A stretch of 64,000 nt of DNA, from contig NZ_JAHKRT010000002.1 in NCBI RefSeq assembly GCF_018863195.1, positions 552,061-616,060 on the forward strand, read 5' to 3'. Below, piece after piece: positions 56,189 through 64,000 of this stretch. A model generated the notes under the pieces. That model was given only the letters and a program-made list of their open reading frames with translations. It was not told where the DNA came from and searched no databases. The DNA comes from Sphingomonas quercus (GTDB taxonomy: Bacteria; Pseudomonadota; Alphaproteobacteria; Sphingomonadales; Sphingomonadaceae). Made by a program: the position numbers and the translations under genes. Every line of letters begins with the position of its first letter. Position 1 is the first letter of the stretch.

Positions 56189-56200
56189 GCAAACGTTTGC
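56189..56200. promoter_or_regulatory. Palindrome GCAAACGTTTGC (LacI-type)
   Basis: The perfect 12-bp palindrome centred on CG lies 18 nt past the PQQ gene stop and 123 bp ahead of LysR. Its shape (GCAAACGTTTGC) is that of LacI/GalR-family operators. It is followed by a repeated GACAGCT motif (56209-56226). It differs from the TGGTAGCGCTATCA operators, so another regulator would be involved. Confidence 0.45.
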
Positions 56201-56322
56201 GCGGGCCGACAGCTAACTGACAGCTGAATAGGCTAACGTCCCTTGTCGCCGGAATGAACGCCAGAACCGGGTACGCGACAGCGAATCCCGGTCGGACGGC
56301 GGCGATACGGGAGGGACAGAGG

Positions 56323-57243
56323 ATGGACGTCAGGCAGATACGGGATTTCGTGACGGTCGTGCGGTGCACCAGCTTTGCAGCGGCCAGCCGGGAGCTGCGC
56401 ATCTCGCAGCCGGGACTCGGCTACCAGATCAAGCAGCTTGAACAGGAATTCCGTGTGCCCCTGCTCCTGCGGCATGCACGCGGCGTGTCGCTGACCAGCG
56501 CCGGCGAGGCCTTCCTGTACCACGCCGAAGCGATCCTGGCGGCGGTGAACGACGCCAAGGCGGCAATGGCCGCGATCGCGCGCAGCGACCCGCGCGAGAT
56601 TTCCATCGGCCTGTCCCCGTCGCCGGCGCAGGTGCTGGCGCCGCTGCTCCTCGACGTCAATGCCAACCGGCCGTTCCGCATCCGGCTGCATGAGGGCCTG
56701 TCGGCGGAATTGCATGACAGCGTCATGCGTGGCGCGCTCGATCTCGCCATCTGCCTCAGCCCCGGCCCCGCACCGCTCAAGACCAGCTCCCTCTATCGGG
56801 AGCCGCTTTATCTGATCGGGCCGGTCACCGAGCGTGCGGCCGCGCGCTGCGACATCACCCTCGCCGAGCTTGGCGCTTTCCCGCTCGTCGTCGGCCCGCG
56901 GGGCCATGCCCCGCGCGAGATGCTCGAGGACGCCGCCTCGGCGCAGGGCGTGAAGCTGGCGATCGATCAGGAGCTGGAAGCGAGCACGCTGCGCCGCTCG
57001 CTCGTGCTTTACGGCGGGCGCTACACCGTGTCCGCCTATGGCATGTTCGCGGACGAGATCGACAAGGGCGTGCTCTGCGCGCGCCGCATCGTCGATCCGG
57101 ATATCAGCCAGTCGGTGAACGCCGTCTTCGCCGGCAATATGGCCCCCAATACCGAGGCGCTGCTTGCCTCGCTGCTGCGGTCGCTGGTGTCAAGCGTGTC
57201 GGTGTCCCGCAATTTTTGCGACCTTGCCTCCATCGCCGCCTGA
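56323..57243 (+). CDS. LysR-family transcriptional regulator
   Basis: The 306-residue protein has the LysR winged helix ([20 protein letters not shown], then QFRVPLL-type helix [19 protein letters not shown]) and an effector domain with [20 protein letters not shown]. The ATG at 56323 follows GGGAGGGACAGAGG. It has a clear downstream hairpin. The position after the PQQ dehydrogenase suggests it regulates the oxidation set. Effector unknown. Confidence 0.92.
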   Translation: MDVRQIRDFVTVVRCTSFAAASRELRISQPGLGYQIKQLEQEFRVPLLLRHARGVSLTSAGEAFLYHAEAILAAVNDAKAAMAAIARSDPREISIGLSPSPAQVLAPLLLDVNANRPFRIRLHEGLSAELHDSVMRGALDLAICLSPGPAPLKTSSLYREPLYLIGPVTERAAARCDITLAELGAFPLVVGPRGHAPREMLEDAASAQGVKLAIDQELEASTLRRSLVLYGGRYTVSAYGMFADEIDKGVLCARRIVDPDISQSVNAVFAGNMAPNTEALLASLLRSLVSSVSVSRNFCDLASIAA

Positions 57244-57248
57244 TGCCA

Positions 57249-57295
57249 GTCTTTCCGCACGGAAGGCAGGCGGCATGCCTTCCGCAAGGAAAGAC
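57249..57295 (+). terminator. Long hairpin after LysR
   Basis: Arms 57249-57268 and 57276-57295 pair over 8 bp (GTCTTTCC/GGAAAGAC), a 3-by-3 internal loop and 9 bp more (CGGAAGGCA with TGCCTTCCG), with a 7-nt loop. It begins 5 nt after the LysR stop, so it probably ends or stabilises that transcript before the solute-binding protein gene. No T-run follows. Confidence 0.55.
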
Positions 57296-57375
57296 GGCCC
57301 GGGCGCATGGCAACCCGCCTCATCGGGAGCGACCTGCTCCCCTCTTTGTCCTGGGGCATAACGCGGGACCATATC

Positions 57376-58455
57376 GTGTCGCGCTTCTTTCCATTGCTGG
57401 CCATGCTGATGGTCGTCAGTCTGCGCGCCGACGGCCTCGCCTGGGATTATCCGCAATCCTATCGCAGCATCGTCGAGGCGGCGCGGCAGGAGAGGGAGCT
57501 TATCATCTACAGCGTCGTGCACGCCGACGCTGCTGTGGCCGACCTGCTGGCCGCGTTCCGCCAGCGCTATCCCTTCATCCATGTCAGCAACACCGATGGC
57601 GACGGCGCCCGGACGTATCGCCGGTTCAAGCGCGAGATCGCTGAGGGCCGGCGCTCCGCCGACTTTATCTGGAGCTCGGCCATGGACCTTCAGGAAAAGC
57701 TGATCAATGACGGGCTTTCGCAAGCCTACCCATCGCCGCAAAAGCCATCGCTTCCGACCTGGGCGCATTGGCAGGACCTCGGCTATGGCGTGACGCAGGA
57801 GCCGATCGCCTTCGTCTACAACAGCCGCTACCTGGCGCCCGACGAGATGCCGCGAACCCATGCCGGCCTGCGCGCGCTGCTGGAGAAGAAGAAGGATCGC
57901 CTGGCGGGCCGGCTCGCCGTCTATGATCCCGAGCGCTCCGAGGTAGGGATGCTCCTCCTTTCGCAGGATATGCGGGTGACGCGCGATTCCTGGAACCTGT
58001 TCGATGCCTTCGGGCTTGTCGCGGCGCGCGGCTACAGCACCAGCCGCGACATGCTGCTCAACATCGTCAAGGGCGACCAGTGGATCGGCTATGACGTGAT
58101 CGCCTCCTATGCGATGGACATGCAGCGCACCCATCCGGAACTGGTCGTGGTCTATCCGGACGATTATGTGCTGATGCTGTCGCGCGTGGCGATCATCACC
58201 GCCAACGCCCATCACCCAAACAGCGCCAAGCTGTTCCTCGACTTCATGCTGTCGCGGGAAGGGCAGACCATCCTCAAAAATTACGGCATGGGGTCGGTGC
58301 GTGCCGATATCGGCGTGCCGAAGGATCAGCTGCGCATCAATCCCCGCCGGACGCAGGCGATCCGCATCGGTCCGGGGCTGCTATCGGGCCTGGACAGCCT
58401 CATCCGCGCCCAGTTTCTGCGGCGCTGGCGCGAGGCGCGCAGCGGCCGATCCTGA
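57376..58455 (+). CDS. Orphan periplasmic solute-binding protein (Fe3+/ABC type fold)
   Basis: The product has a leader (VSRFFPLLAMLMVVSLRADG) and a PBP2-type fold: ELIIYSVVHADAAVADLLAAF, SADFIWSSAMDLQ, GVTQEPIAFVYNSRYL, HHPNSAKLFLDFMLSREGQ. Start GTG 57376 puts the leader at the N terminus (359 residues); an ATG at 57307 is open. No permease or ATPase gene lies beside it. It faces a TctDE-like two-component pair and overlaps the kinase gene by 75 bp in antisense. That is the layout of binding proteins acting as co-sensors rather than transporters. Ligand unknown; an organic acid is likely. Confidence 0.82.
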   Translation: MSRFFPLLAMLMVVSLRADGLAWDYPQSYRSIVEAARQERELIIYSVVHADAAVADLLAAFRQRYPFIHVSNTDGDGARTYRRFKREIAEGRRSADFIWSSAMDLQEKLINDGLSQAYPSPQKPSLPTWAHWQDLGYGVTQEPIAFVYNSRYLAPDEMPRTHAGLRALLEKKKDRLAGRLAVYDPERSEVGMLLLSQDMRVTRDSWNLFDAFGLVAARGYSTSRDMLLNIVKGDQWIGYDVIASYAMDMQRTHPELVVVYPDDYVLMLSRVAIITANAHHPNSAKLFLDFMLSREGQTILKNYGMGSVRADIGVPKDQLRINPRRTQAIRIGPGLLSGLDSLIRAQFLRRWREARSGRS

Positions 58456-59853
58456 CGGGGGCAGGGGGAAGCGCACCACCGCCTTGACGCCATGGCCGCC
58501 CGCCGGCGTTTCGAGGCTCACCGTGGCGCCCATCCGCCGCCCGAGGGCGCGTACGATCGACAGGCCGAGACCGCTGCCTTCCCGATCGCCGTTGCGCGGC
58601 AGCCGATAGAAACGCTCGAACACACGCTCGCGCGCGCCCTCCGGTATGCCGGGGCCATCATCCTCGACCTCGACGGTCCCGGCCCGGCTGTCGACGCGGA
58701 CCACAATCTGGCCCCCGGCGTTGCCGTAGAGCACCGCATTGTCGAGCAGATTGCCGATCATCTCGCCGACGAAAATGGCATTGCCGGCGAGCATCAGCAT
58801 CTCGCAATCCGCCTCGAAGCTGAGCTCCATGCCTTTTTCGAGCGCCCGCACCGCATAGGTGCGGGCCGCCGCGGCGGTGCATTCGACGGCGTCGAAGCTG
58901 CCCGCGTCCGCCTCGTCGCCGTTCGGCCGCTCCGCCTTGGCGAGCGAGATGAGCTGCACGATGAGATGCTGCAACGCCCGTACCGCCTGATGGATGTCGG
59001 TGAGCGCATCGCGCATCTCGGGTGAGCCATGGCCGTCGCGGCGCAGCAGTTCGACGTGGGCGCGGACCACCGCCAGCGGCACGCGCAGCTGATGGGAGGC
59101 ATCCGAGGTGAACCGGCGCAGCGTCTGGAAACTGCGATCGACATGATCGAGCAGCGTGTTGAACGCCGAGACGAAGGGCAGCACCTCCTGGGGCACCGAC
59201 GACAGCGGCAGCGGCGCGAAGTCGATCTCGGCCTCGTCGTTGCGCGCCTCGACCTCGCGCCGCAACAGCGCGAGCGGCCGCAGACCCCAGTCCACCGCCA
59301 GCATCACGAGCCCGATGACGGTGACGAGCAGGATCGTCTCGCCGATCGCCAGCGCGATCAGCATCCGCTGCACAAGGGCGGTGCGGTTCTTCACTGTCTC
59401 GGCGACCTGCACGATTACCGGCGCATCGAGCTGCGGCACCAGCCGCGCTTCCGACGCGATGCGGATCGGCTCGCCGTGGAAGACGCTGTTGCTGAAGCGG
59501 ATGCCTTCGATGCGCGGCTGCACAGGCTGGTGGACGGCCAGCTCGGGATAGCCGGTGATGAGCTTGCCGCGATAGGTGACGCTATAATAGATGGCGTCGC
59601 GATCCGGGTTTTCGAGCATGCCCAGCGCTGACGGCGGAAGGTCCATCGTCAGATAGCCTTCCTGCATCTCCAACGTCTCGCTGACCGCCTGCAGCGAGCC
59701 GCTGAGCACCCGGTCGCTGGCATCCTCGACGATCCGCTTCACCAGCCACGCTCCGGAAAGGCCGAGCGCGAGCAGGATACAGCAGAGCGGCGGCAGCAGG
59801 GTCAGCAGCAGCCGGCGCTTGAGCGAAAGCTTCCTCGCCTTGCGCGGGCTCAT
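58381..59853 (-). CDS. TctE-like sensor histidine kinase
   Basis: The 490-residue kinase has two membrane helices (LLLTLLPPLCCILLALGLSG and LIALAIGETILLVTVIGLVM) around a periplasmic domain of about 130 residues, a HAMP-like region, HisKA with His254 in SDASHQLRVPLAVV, and HATPase (GNLLDNAVLYGNAG, DDGPGIPEGARERVFERFYR, GSGLGLSIV). The periplasmic domain resembles the TctE N domain of tricarboxylate sensors. Its start overlaps the response regulator stop by 4 nt. The last 25 residues are encoded opposite the end of the binding-protein gene. Confidence 0.92.
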   Translation of the reverse strand: MSPRKARKLSLKRRLLLTLLPPLCCILLALGLSGAWLVKRIVEDASDRVLSGSLQAVSETLEMQEGYLTMDLPPSALGMLENPDRDAIYYSVTYRGKLITGYPELAVHQPVQPRIEGIRFSNSVFHGEPIRIASEARLVPQLDAPVIVQVAETVKNRTALVQRMLIALAIGETILLVTVIGLVMLAVDWGLRPLALLRREVEARNDEAEIDFAPLPLSSVPQEVLPFVSAFNTLLDHVDRSFQTLRRFTSDASHQLRVPLAVVRAHVELLRRDGHGSPEMRDALTDIHQAVRALQHLIVQLISLAKAERPNGDEADAGSFDAVECTAAAARTYAVRALEKGMELSFEADCEMLMLAGNAIFVGEMIGNLLDNAVLYGNAGGQIVVRVDSRAGTVEVEDDGPGIPEGARERVFERFYRLPRNGDREGSGLGLSIVRALGRRMGATVSLETPAGGHGVKAVVRFPLPPSGSAAARLAPAPQKLGADEAVQAR

Positions 59854-60515
59854 GCCAGCCGCAGGAGATAGCCGAGGCCGCGCACGGTGATGATCTCGAT
59901 GTCGCCACCCTCCAGCTTGCGGCGCAGCCGGCCCATATGCACCTCCAGCGCGTTGGGCGCGACGGCATCGTCATAGCCGAACACCTCCGCGCTCAGCCGC
60001 GCCTTCGGTACGACGCTGTGCGCGCGTGCCGCCAGCGTCTCGAGCACGGCGCGTTCCCGCGGTGTCAATTCCAGCAGCCGGCCGGCCAGGTAGCAGGCGC
60101 CGGTGGCGCGATCCAGTTCGAGCGTGCCCAGCTTCAGGAGGGGATCGGGATTGCCGAGCCCGCGGCGGATCAGCGCGCGGACCCGCGCCTCCAGCTCCTC
60201 GATCGCGAATGGCTTGCACAGATAATCGTCCGCGCCCTGATTGAGCCCGTTGATGCGATCGGCCGTGGCGTCCCGCGCCGTCAGGATCAGCACCGGCACG
60301 CTGATGTTGGCGCGGCGAATCTGCTTGAGGACGGTGAGGCCGTCCATATCGGGAAGGCCGAGATCGAGCACCACGGCGTTGTAAGGCTCCATCTGGATGA
60401 TCTCCAGCGCCTCCTCTCCGTCGGAAACATGATCAACGGCCAGCCCTTCGGCCCGAAAAACCTTGAGGATGCCCCGGGCCAGCGCGGCGTCATCCTCGAC
60501 GATCAACAATCGCAT
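59850..60515 (-). CDS. OmpR-type response regulator (TctD-like)
   Basis: The 221-residue regulator has a receiver (MRLLIVEDDAALARGILKVF, acceptor Asp in VVLDLGLPDMDGL, Lys in YLCKPFAIEEL) and an OmpR winged helix (LELTPRERAVLETLAARAHS, VEVHMGRLRRKLE-type sequence LEVHMGRLRRKLEG). ATG 60515 follows GGGGTGGG; a GTG two codons earlier is possible. With the kinase it forms a two-gene operon divergent from the PQQ/cytochrome fusion, whose promoter and that of dctA it may control. Confidence 0.93.
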   Translation of the reverse strand: MRLLIVEDDAALARGILKVFRAEGLAVDHVSDGEEALEIIQMEPYNAVVLDLGLPDMDGLTVLKQIRRANISVPVLILTARDATADRINGLNQGADDYLCKPFAIEELEARVRALIRRGLGNPDPLLKLGTLELDRATGACYLAGRLLELTPRERAVLETLAARAHSVVPKARLSAEVFGYDDAVAPNALEVHMGRLRRKLEGGDIEIITVRGLGYLLRLA

Positions 60516-60702
60516 ACCCACCCCGTCCGCCGCCGGCCGGCCGGCAACGGCCGCCGCCGCGCGGGCGGCTCATTCTGGCGCCGTGCTATCCGTGTACCGC
60601 CAGCCTACGAAAAAATCTATATCGGGGCCCCATGTTTTCGCACTTGTCCCGCTGATTCCATTACCGCAGGTTCGCCCGCGACCGGACTGTTCACGGCTCC
60701 TC

Positions 60703-62271
60703 ATGGGCACCCAGATGATACGACTCCGTTATACTATTCTCGCAACTGCCCTATTTCTTGAAGCGGCGGCCGTGGCCCAGCTGGATCCTTTTCCGGCCGG
60801 GCCGGGCCATGATGTCGTCGCCAAGGCCTGCGTGCAGTGTCACGACGCCAGCATGGTGACCGCGCAGCACCAGAACGCGCAGCAATGGTCGGACACGGTG
60901 CAGCAGATGATCGCCAACGGCGCCCAGGTTCCGCCCGATCAGTTGGGGACCGTCGTCGCCTATCTTGCCGCGCATTTCGGCACGGGCGAAGCGCCGGGAG
61001 CGGCGCCGGCGGCCCGAGGCCCCGCCGCGCCGGCGCCGCGCTCGAAGAACGACCCGCCGGTCTATGCGCCGATCCAGTGGCGGCACGAGGAAGGGCGGCC
61101 GATCGAGACCCGCTGGCCCGAAAAGCAGGACAACAAGCCGGAATTCCCCGAGCAGACGCGCGCGCCCTATCACGCGAGCGTCGCCTACAAGGCGACACTG
61201 GTCACCAACAAGCTGGCCCGCCCCTGGGCGCTGCAATTCCTGCCGGACGGGCGGATGCTGGTCGGGCAGCGCACAGGACAGATGGTGATCGTCGACAAGG
61301 CAGGCGCCATCTCGCCGCCGCTCAAGGGCGTGCCCGAGGTGGTGTGGGAAGGCGGCCAGGGCGGCCTGCTCGACATCGCGTTCGACCCGGGCTTCGCCAC
61401 CAGTCACCGGATGTTCTTCACCTATGACGAGCCGGCCGGTCCACAAACCGGCATCGGCAAGGACGGCGCGCAGAGCCGCATCGTCGTCGGTCGCGCCACG
61501 CTGGACGCGGCGGCGGGCGCGCTCAGGGACGTGCAGGTGATCTTCCGCAGCCTGCCGGCGATCTCGGTGAACCTCTATCCGACGAAGCAGGGCAGCCGCA
61601 TCGCCATCGACAGGCAAGGCTATCTCTACGTCACCATCGGCAATCGCGACAGCACCCGGCTGCAGCCGCCGCCCTGGCTGGTGGCGCAAAGCCTGGAGAC
61701 CCATCTCGGCAAGATCATCCGCATCACCGCCGACGGCAAGCCGGCGCCCGGTAATCCCTTCATCGGCAAGCCCGACGCGCTGCCGGAAATCTGGGCGACC
61801 GGTACGCGCAGCCAGGAGGGGCTGGCGTTCGACGCCAGGGGGCAATTGTGGGAAACCGAGCACGGCCCGCGCGGCGGCGACGAGCTGAACCTGATCGAGC
61901 GCGGCAAGAATTATGGCTGGCCGATCGTCACCCATGGCGTCGATTATCCCGGCTGGCTGGTGAATATGGGCGTCACCCATCACAGCGGCATGGAAGATCC
62001 GCGCTATTACTGGGATCCGGTGATCGGCCCGTCCGGCCTCGTCTTCTATGAGGGCAAGCTGTTCCCGCAATGGCGCGGCAGCCTGTTCGTCGGGGGCCTG
62101 CGCGGTAATCTGCTCGACCGGCTGACCATCTCGGCGGACAATCGCATCATCGCGGAGGAACCGCTGCTCACCGACCTCCACGCCCGGATCCGCGACGTTC
62201 GCGTCGGGCCGGACGGGGCGCTCTATGTGCTGACCGACGTCGACTCGCTTTATCGCATCACGCCGGCATGA
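60703..62271 (+). CDS. Cytochrome c-PQQ aldose dehydrogenase fusion
   Basis: The protein of about 522 residues has a leader (YTILATALFLEAAAVAQ), a cytochrome c domain with CVQCH (Cys43, Cys46, His47) and GAQVPPDQLGTVVAYLAAHFG, a Pro/Ala linker, then a GSDH propeller: GSRIAIDRQGYLYVTIGNRD, RSQEGLAFDARGQLWETEH, FPQWRGSLFVGGLRGNL. The start is 60703, or 60715 for a shorter leader. The haem domain would pass electrons straight from PQQ to the respiratory chain. The cytochrome matches the stand-alone protein at 32130. It is divergent from the TctDE-like pair and upstream of dctA. Confidence 0.9.
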   Translation: MGTQMIRLRYTILATALFLEAAAVAQLDPFPAGPGHDVVAKACVQCHDASMVTAQHQNAQQWSDTVQQMIANGAQVPPDQLGTVVAYLAAHFGTGEAPGAAPAARGPAAPAPRSKNDPPVYAPIQWRHEEGRPIETRWPEKQDNKPEFPEQTRAPYHASVAYKATLVTNKLARPWALQFLPDGRMLVGQRTGQMVIVDKAGAISPPLKGVPEVVWEGGQGGLLDIAFDPGFATSHRMFFTYDEPAGPQTGIGKDGAQSRIVVGRATLDAAAGALRDVQVIFRSLPAISVNLYPTKQGSRIAIDRQGYLYVTIGNRDSTRLQPPPWLVAQSLETHLGKIIRITADGKPAPGNPFIGKPDALPEIWATGTRSQEGLAFDARGQLWETEHGPRGGDELNLIERGKNYGWPIVTHGVDYPGWLVNMGVTHHSGMEDPRYYWDPVIGPSGLVFYEGKLFPQWRGSLFVGGLRGNLLDRLTISADNRIIAEEPLLTDLHARIRDVRVGPDGALYVLTDVDSLYRITPA

Positions 62272-62314
62272 ATAAGAAGATCGGGCCGGCGTGATCCGGG
62301 AAAGTCCATCGAGA

Positions 62315-62342
62315 TATAGAACATCTCTATAGCCTCCGAATA
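62315..62342 (+). promoter_or_regulatory. Dyad and CTCCGAATA motif upstream of dctA
   Basis: TATAGA-N5-TCTATA (62315-62331) is a perfect short dyad in an AT-rich patch 150 bp before dctA. It is directly followed by CTCCGAATA, also present before the DJ-1 gene (50950). It is a likely binding site of the TctD-like regulator or a promoter element. Confidence 0.4.
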
Positions 62343-62480
62343 GATTTTCCACATTCCCCGCCGCCATTCGCCTCCCCATTGTCCAGGGACGAGCAGCGCT
62401 TCGTCCTGGAAGGGTGTCCCGCGACATCAGGGGGCGCAACGCTGTCGTACGTCCGGTTGCAGCCGGCGCTGGAGACGATA

Positions 62481-63776
62481 ATGTCGGATCGAATTCCACT
62501 CTGGCGCAAGCTTTACGCGCAAGTGCTGATCGCGATCGTGGTCGGCGTCGCGGTGGGCGCCCTGTGGCCGGGTGCAGGGGTGGCGCTGAAGCCGCTCGGC
62601 GATGCATTCATCGCGCTCATCCGGATGATGATCGGGCCGGTGATCTTCTGCACCATCGTCCACGGCATCGGCTCGATGCACGACATGGCCAAGGTGGGGC
62701 GGATCGGGCTCAAGGCCATGCTGTGGTTCGAGCTGACGTCGACCTTCGCCCTGGTTCTGGGGCTGATCGCGGCGCATCTCGTCCATCCCGGCGTCGGCAT
62801 TGACGCCACGATGCTGGCCAACGCGACCAGCAAGGCGGCGGTGGCCGGCTATGTCGAGCGGGCGGCGTCCGACGGGGTCGTTGCGCACCTCCTCGCCATC
62901 ATCCCGACGACTTTCGTCGACGCTTTCGCCAAGGGCGACCTGCTGCAGGTGCTGCTCGTCTCGGTGCTGACCGGCGTCGCGCTCGGCCGTATGGGGCCGA
63001 CGGGCGGGCGCATCGCCAAGGCGGTCGAGAGCGTCGGCGATGTGCTGTTCCGCGTCATCGGCCTCATCGTCCACCTGGCGCCGATCGGCATTTTCGGCGC
63101 GATGGCCTATACGATCGGGGCGTTCGGCGTCTCTTCTCTCGCCCGGCTCGGCGCCCTGGTCATCCTCTTCTACGCAACCAGCGCGGTCTTCATCTTCGTG
63201 GTGATGGGCGTTCTTGCCCAGTGTCTCGGATTCTCGATCTTCAAGTTCCTGGGCTATATCCGCGAAGAGCTGCTGATCGTCGTCGGCACCGCATCATCCG
63301 AGGCGGCGCTGCCCAACCTCATGCGCAAGCTGGAGGCGCTCGGCGCGCGCGACACGACGGTCGGGCTGGTCGTGCCGATGGGCTACAGCTTCAATCTGTG
63401 CGGCACCAACATCTACATGACGCTGGGCATCCTGTTCCTTGCCCAGGCGACCGGCACCCATCTCACCCTGACCCAGGAGCTTTGGATTCTGGCGATCTCG
63501 ATGCTCACCTCGAAGGGCGCGGCGGGCGTGACCGGCGCAGGGTTCGTCACGCTGGCGGCGACGCTGCAGATCGTGCCCGACATCCCGATTGCCTCGGTCA
63601 GCCTGCTGCTCGGGGTCGACCGGTTCATGAGCGAATGCCGGGCGGTGACGAACTTCGTCGCCAACGGGGTGGTAACGCTGGCCGTCTCGCGCTGGGAGGG
63701 CGAGCTCAGTCCGGCGCGATTGCGTGCCGCGTTCGCCACCCATTCGGAGCCCGGCATGACGGTGCCGGCCGAGTGA
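62481..63776 (+). CDS. dctA: C4-dicarboxylate transport protein DctA
   Basis: The 431-residue symporter has the SLC1-type fold: [40 protein letters not shown] (hairpin 1), [34 protein letters not shown] (hairpin 2) and [21 protein letters not shown] 62481 follows GGAG. It imports dicarboxylates or related acids with Na+ or H+. The otherwise conserved NLDGT motif reads NLCGT (Cys307), at a cation-binding position. It precedes the second UxuA-like gene by 20 bp, so the two are probably co-transcribed and it may carry that enzyme's product. Confidence 0.93.
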   Translation: MSDRIPLWRKLYAQVLIAIVVGVAVGALWPGAGVALKPLGDAFIALIRMMIGPVIFCTIVHGIGSMHDMAKVGRIGLKAMLWFELTSTFALVLGLIAAHLVHPGVGIDATMLANATSKAAVAGYVERAASDGVVAHLLAIIPTTFVDAFAKGDLLQVLLVSVLTGVALGRMGPTGGRIAKAVESVGDVLFRVIGLIVHLAPIGIFGAMAYTIGAFGVSSLARLGALVILFYATSAVFIFVVMGVLAQCLGFSIFKFLGYIREELLIVVGTASSEAALPNLMRKLEALGARDTTVGLVVPMGYSFNLCGTNIYMTLGILFLAQATGTHLTLTQELWILAISMLTSKGAAGVTGAGFVTLAATLQIVPDIPIASVSLLLGVDRFMSECRAVTNFVANGVVTLAVSRWEGELSPARLRAAFATHSEPGMTVPAE

Positions 63777-63796
63777 TAGAAGACGGGAGTGGAGCG

Positions 63797-64000
63797 ATGA
63801 ACAGGCGCGATTTCGGCAAGGCGCTGGTGGCGGGAGCAGCCGGGGCGGCCTTTTCCGGCGAAGGGGCGGCGGTGGCGGTGGCGCGCGACCTGCCCTATCG
63901 CGTGCTGCCGGACCTGAAGGTGCGCGCGCTGGGCGACATCCACACCGGCGGCGACTATCACACGCTGGTCGGCAACGGCCCGACCGCTGAGGCCAGCCTC
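63797..64000 (+). CDS. Tat-exported UxuA-like protein, N-terminal part (runs off the window)
   Basis: The 68 visible residues start MNRRDFGKALVAGAAGAAFS, a Tat leader, then DLKVRALGDIHTGGDYHTLV. They align with the protein at 52150 (DLKVRVNEGFNLGGDYHSVA) in both leader and mature start, so the two are paralogues. ATG 63797 follows GGGAGTGGAGCG. It is the last visible gene of the dctA unit. The metal ligands lie beyond the window. Confidence 0.8.
   Translation, partial: MNRRDFGKALVAGAAGAAFSGEGAAVAVARDLPYRVLPDLKVRALGDIHTGGDYHTLVGNGPTAEASL

Overview
The window looks like chromosome of a GC-rich Sphingomonadales-type alphaproteobacterium. This is inferred from two large TonB-dependent receptors, a SapC-family gene beside one of them, many Tat/Sec leaders on catabolic enzymes, a DUF6481-type gene and uniformly high third-position GC. 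No IS element, CRISPR array, rRNA or tRNA gene was recognised. Most of the window is a carbohydrate-utilisation supercluster with one housekeeping/signalling block in the middle.

Left part (1-18.2 kb). A tightly coupled minus-strand operon (DUF1080 hydrolase, gluconate-dehydrogenase-subunit-3-like protein, exported TIM-barrel isomerase, GMC oxidoreductase cut by the edge) resembles the oxidative 3-keto-glycoside cleavage route. It is followed by a hemicellulose locus: GH3, CE1-like esterase and GH51 (minus operon), a TonB receptor, SapC, then GH43, a second GH3 and a frameshifted SGNH acetylesterase (plus). Two matching LacI-type operators (11431, 12337) tie the receptor/SapC region to the GH43 unit. 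No LacI regulator lies in the window.

Second block (18.2-32.5 kb). A FadR-type GntR regulator, an exported beta-helix protein, a TonB receptor, two ACS-type MFS transporters, a glycerate kinase, a secreted bicupin, a PQQ dehydrogenase and a small cytochrome c form a probable uronate/aldonate uptake and oxidation locus. The regulator/beta-helix intergenic region carries a second copy of the receptor's promoter and leader, with a 39-codon relic.

Middle block (32.5-46.2 kb). SDR and LysR genes, a Kef-type and an NhaP-type antiporter, a hybrid histidine kinase, a GGDEF-EAL protein and several small genes. It is not obviously linked to sugar catabolism.

Right part (46.5-64 kb). An esterase, a GH27 alpha-galactosidase and an exported hydrolase lead into two parallel sets built from the same parts: a Tat-exported UxuA-like dehydratase and a soluble-type PQQ aldose dehydrogenase. 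Set 1 adds a mutarotase, a DJ-1 protein and a LysR regulator. Set 2 adds an orphan solute-binding protein, a TctDE-like two-component system, a cytochrome fused to the PQQ enzyme, and DctA. I read this as a candidate periplasmic pathway in which an aldose is oxidised to an aldonate, dehydrated outside the cytoplasm to a 2-keto-3-deoxy acid and then imported. That is the most novel idea here and it is an inference.
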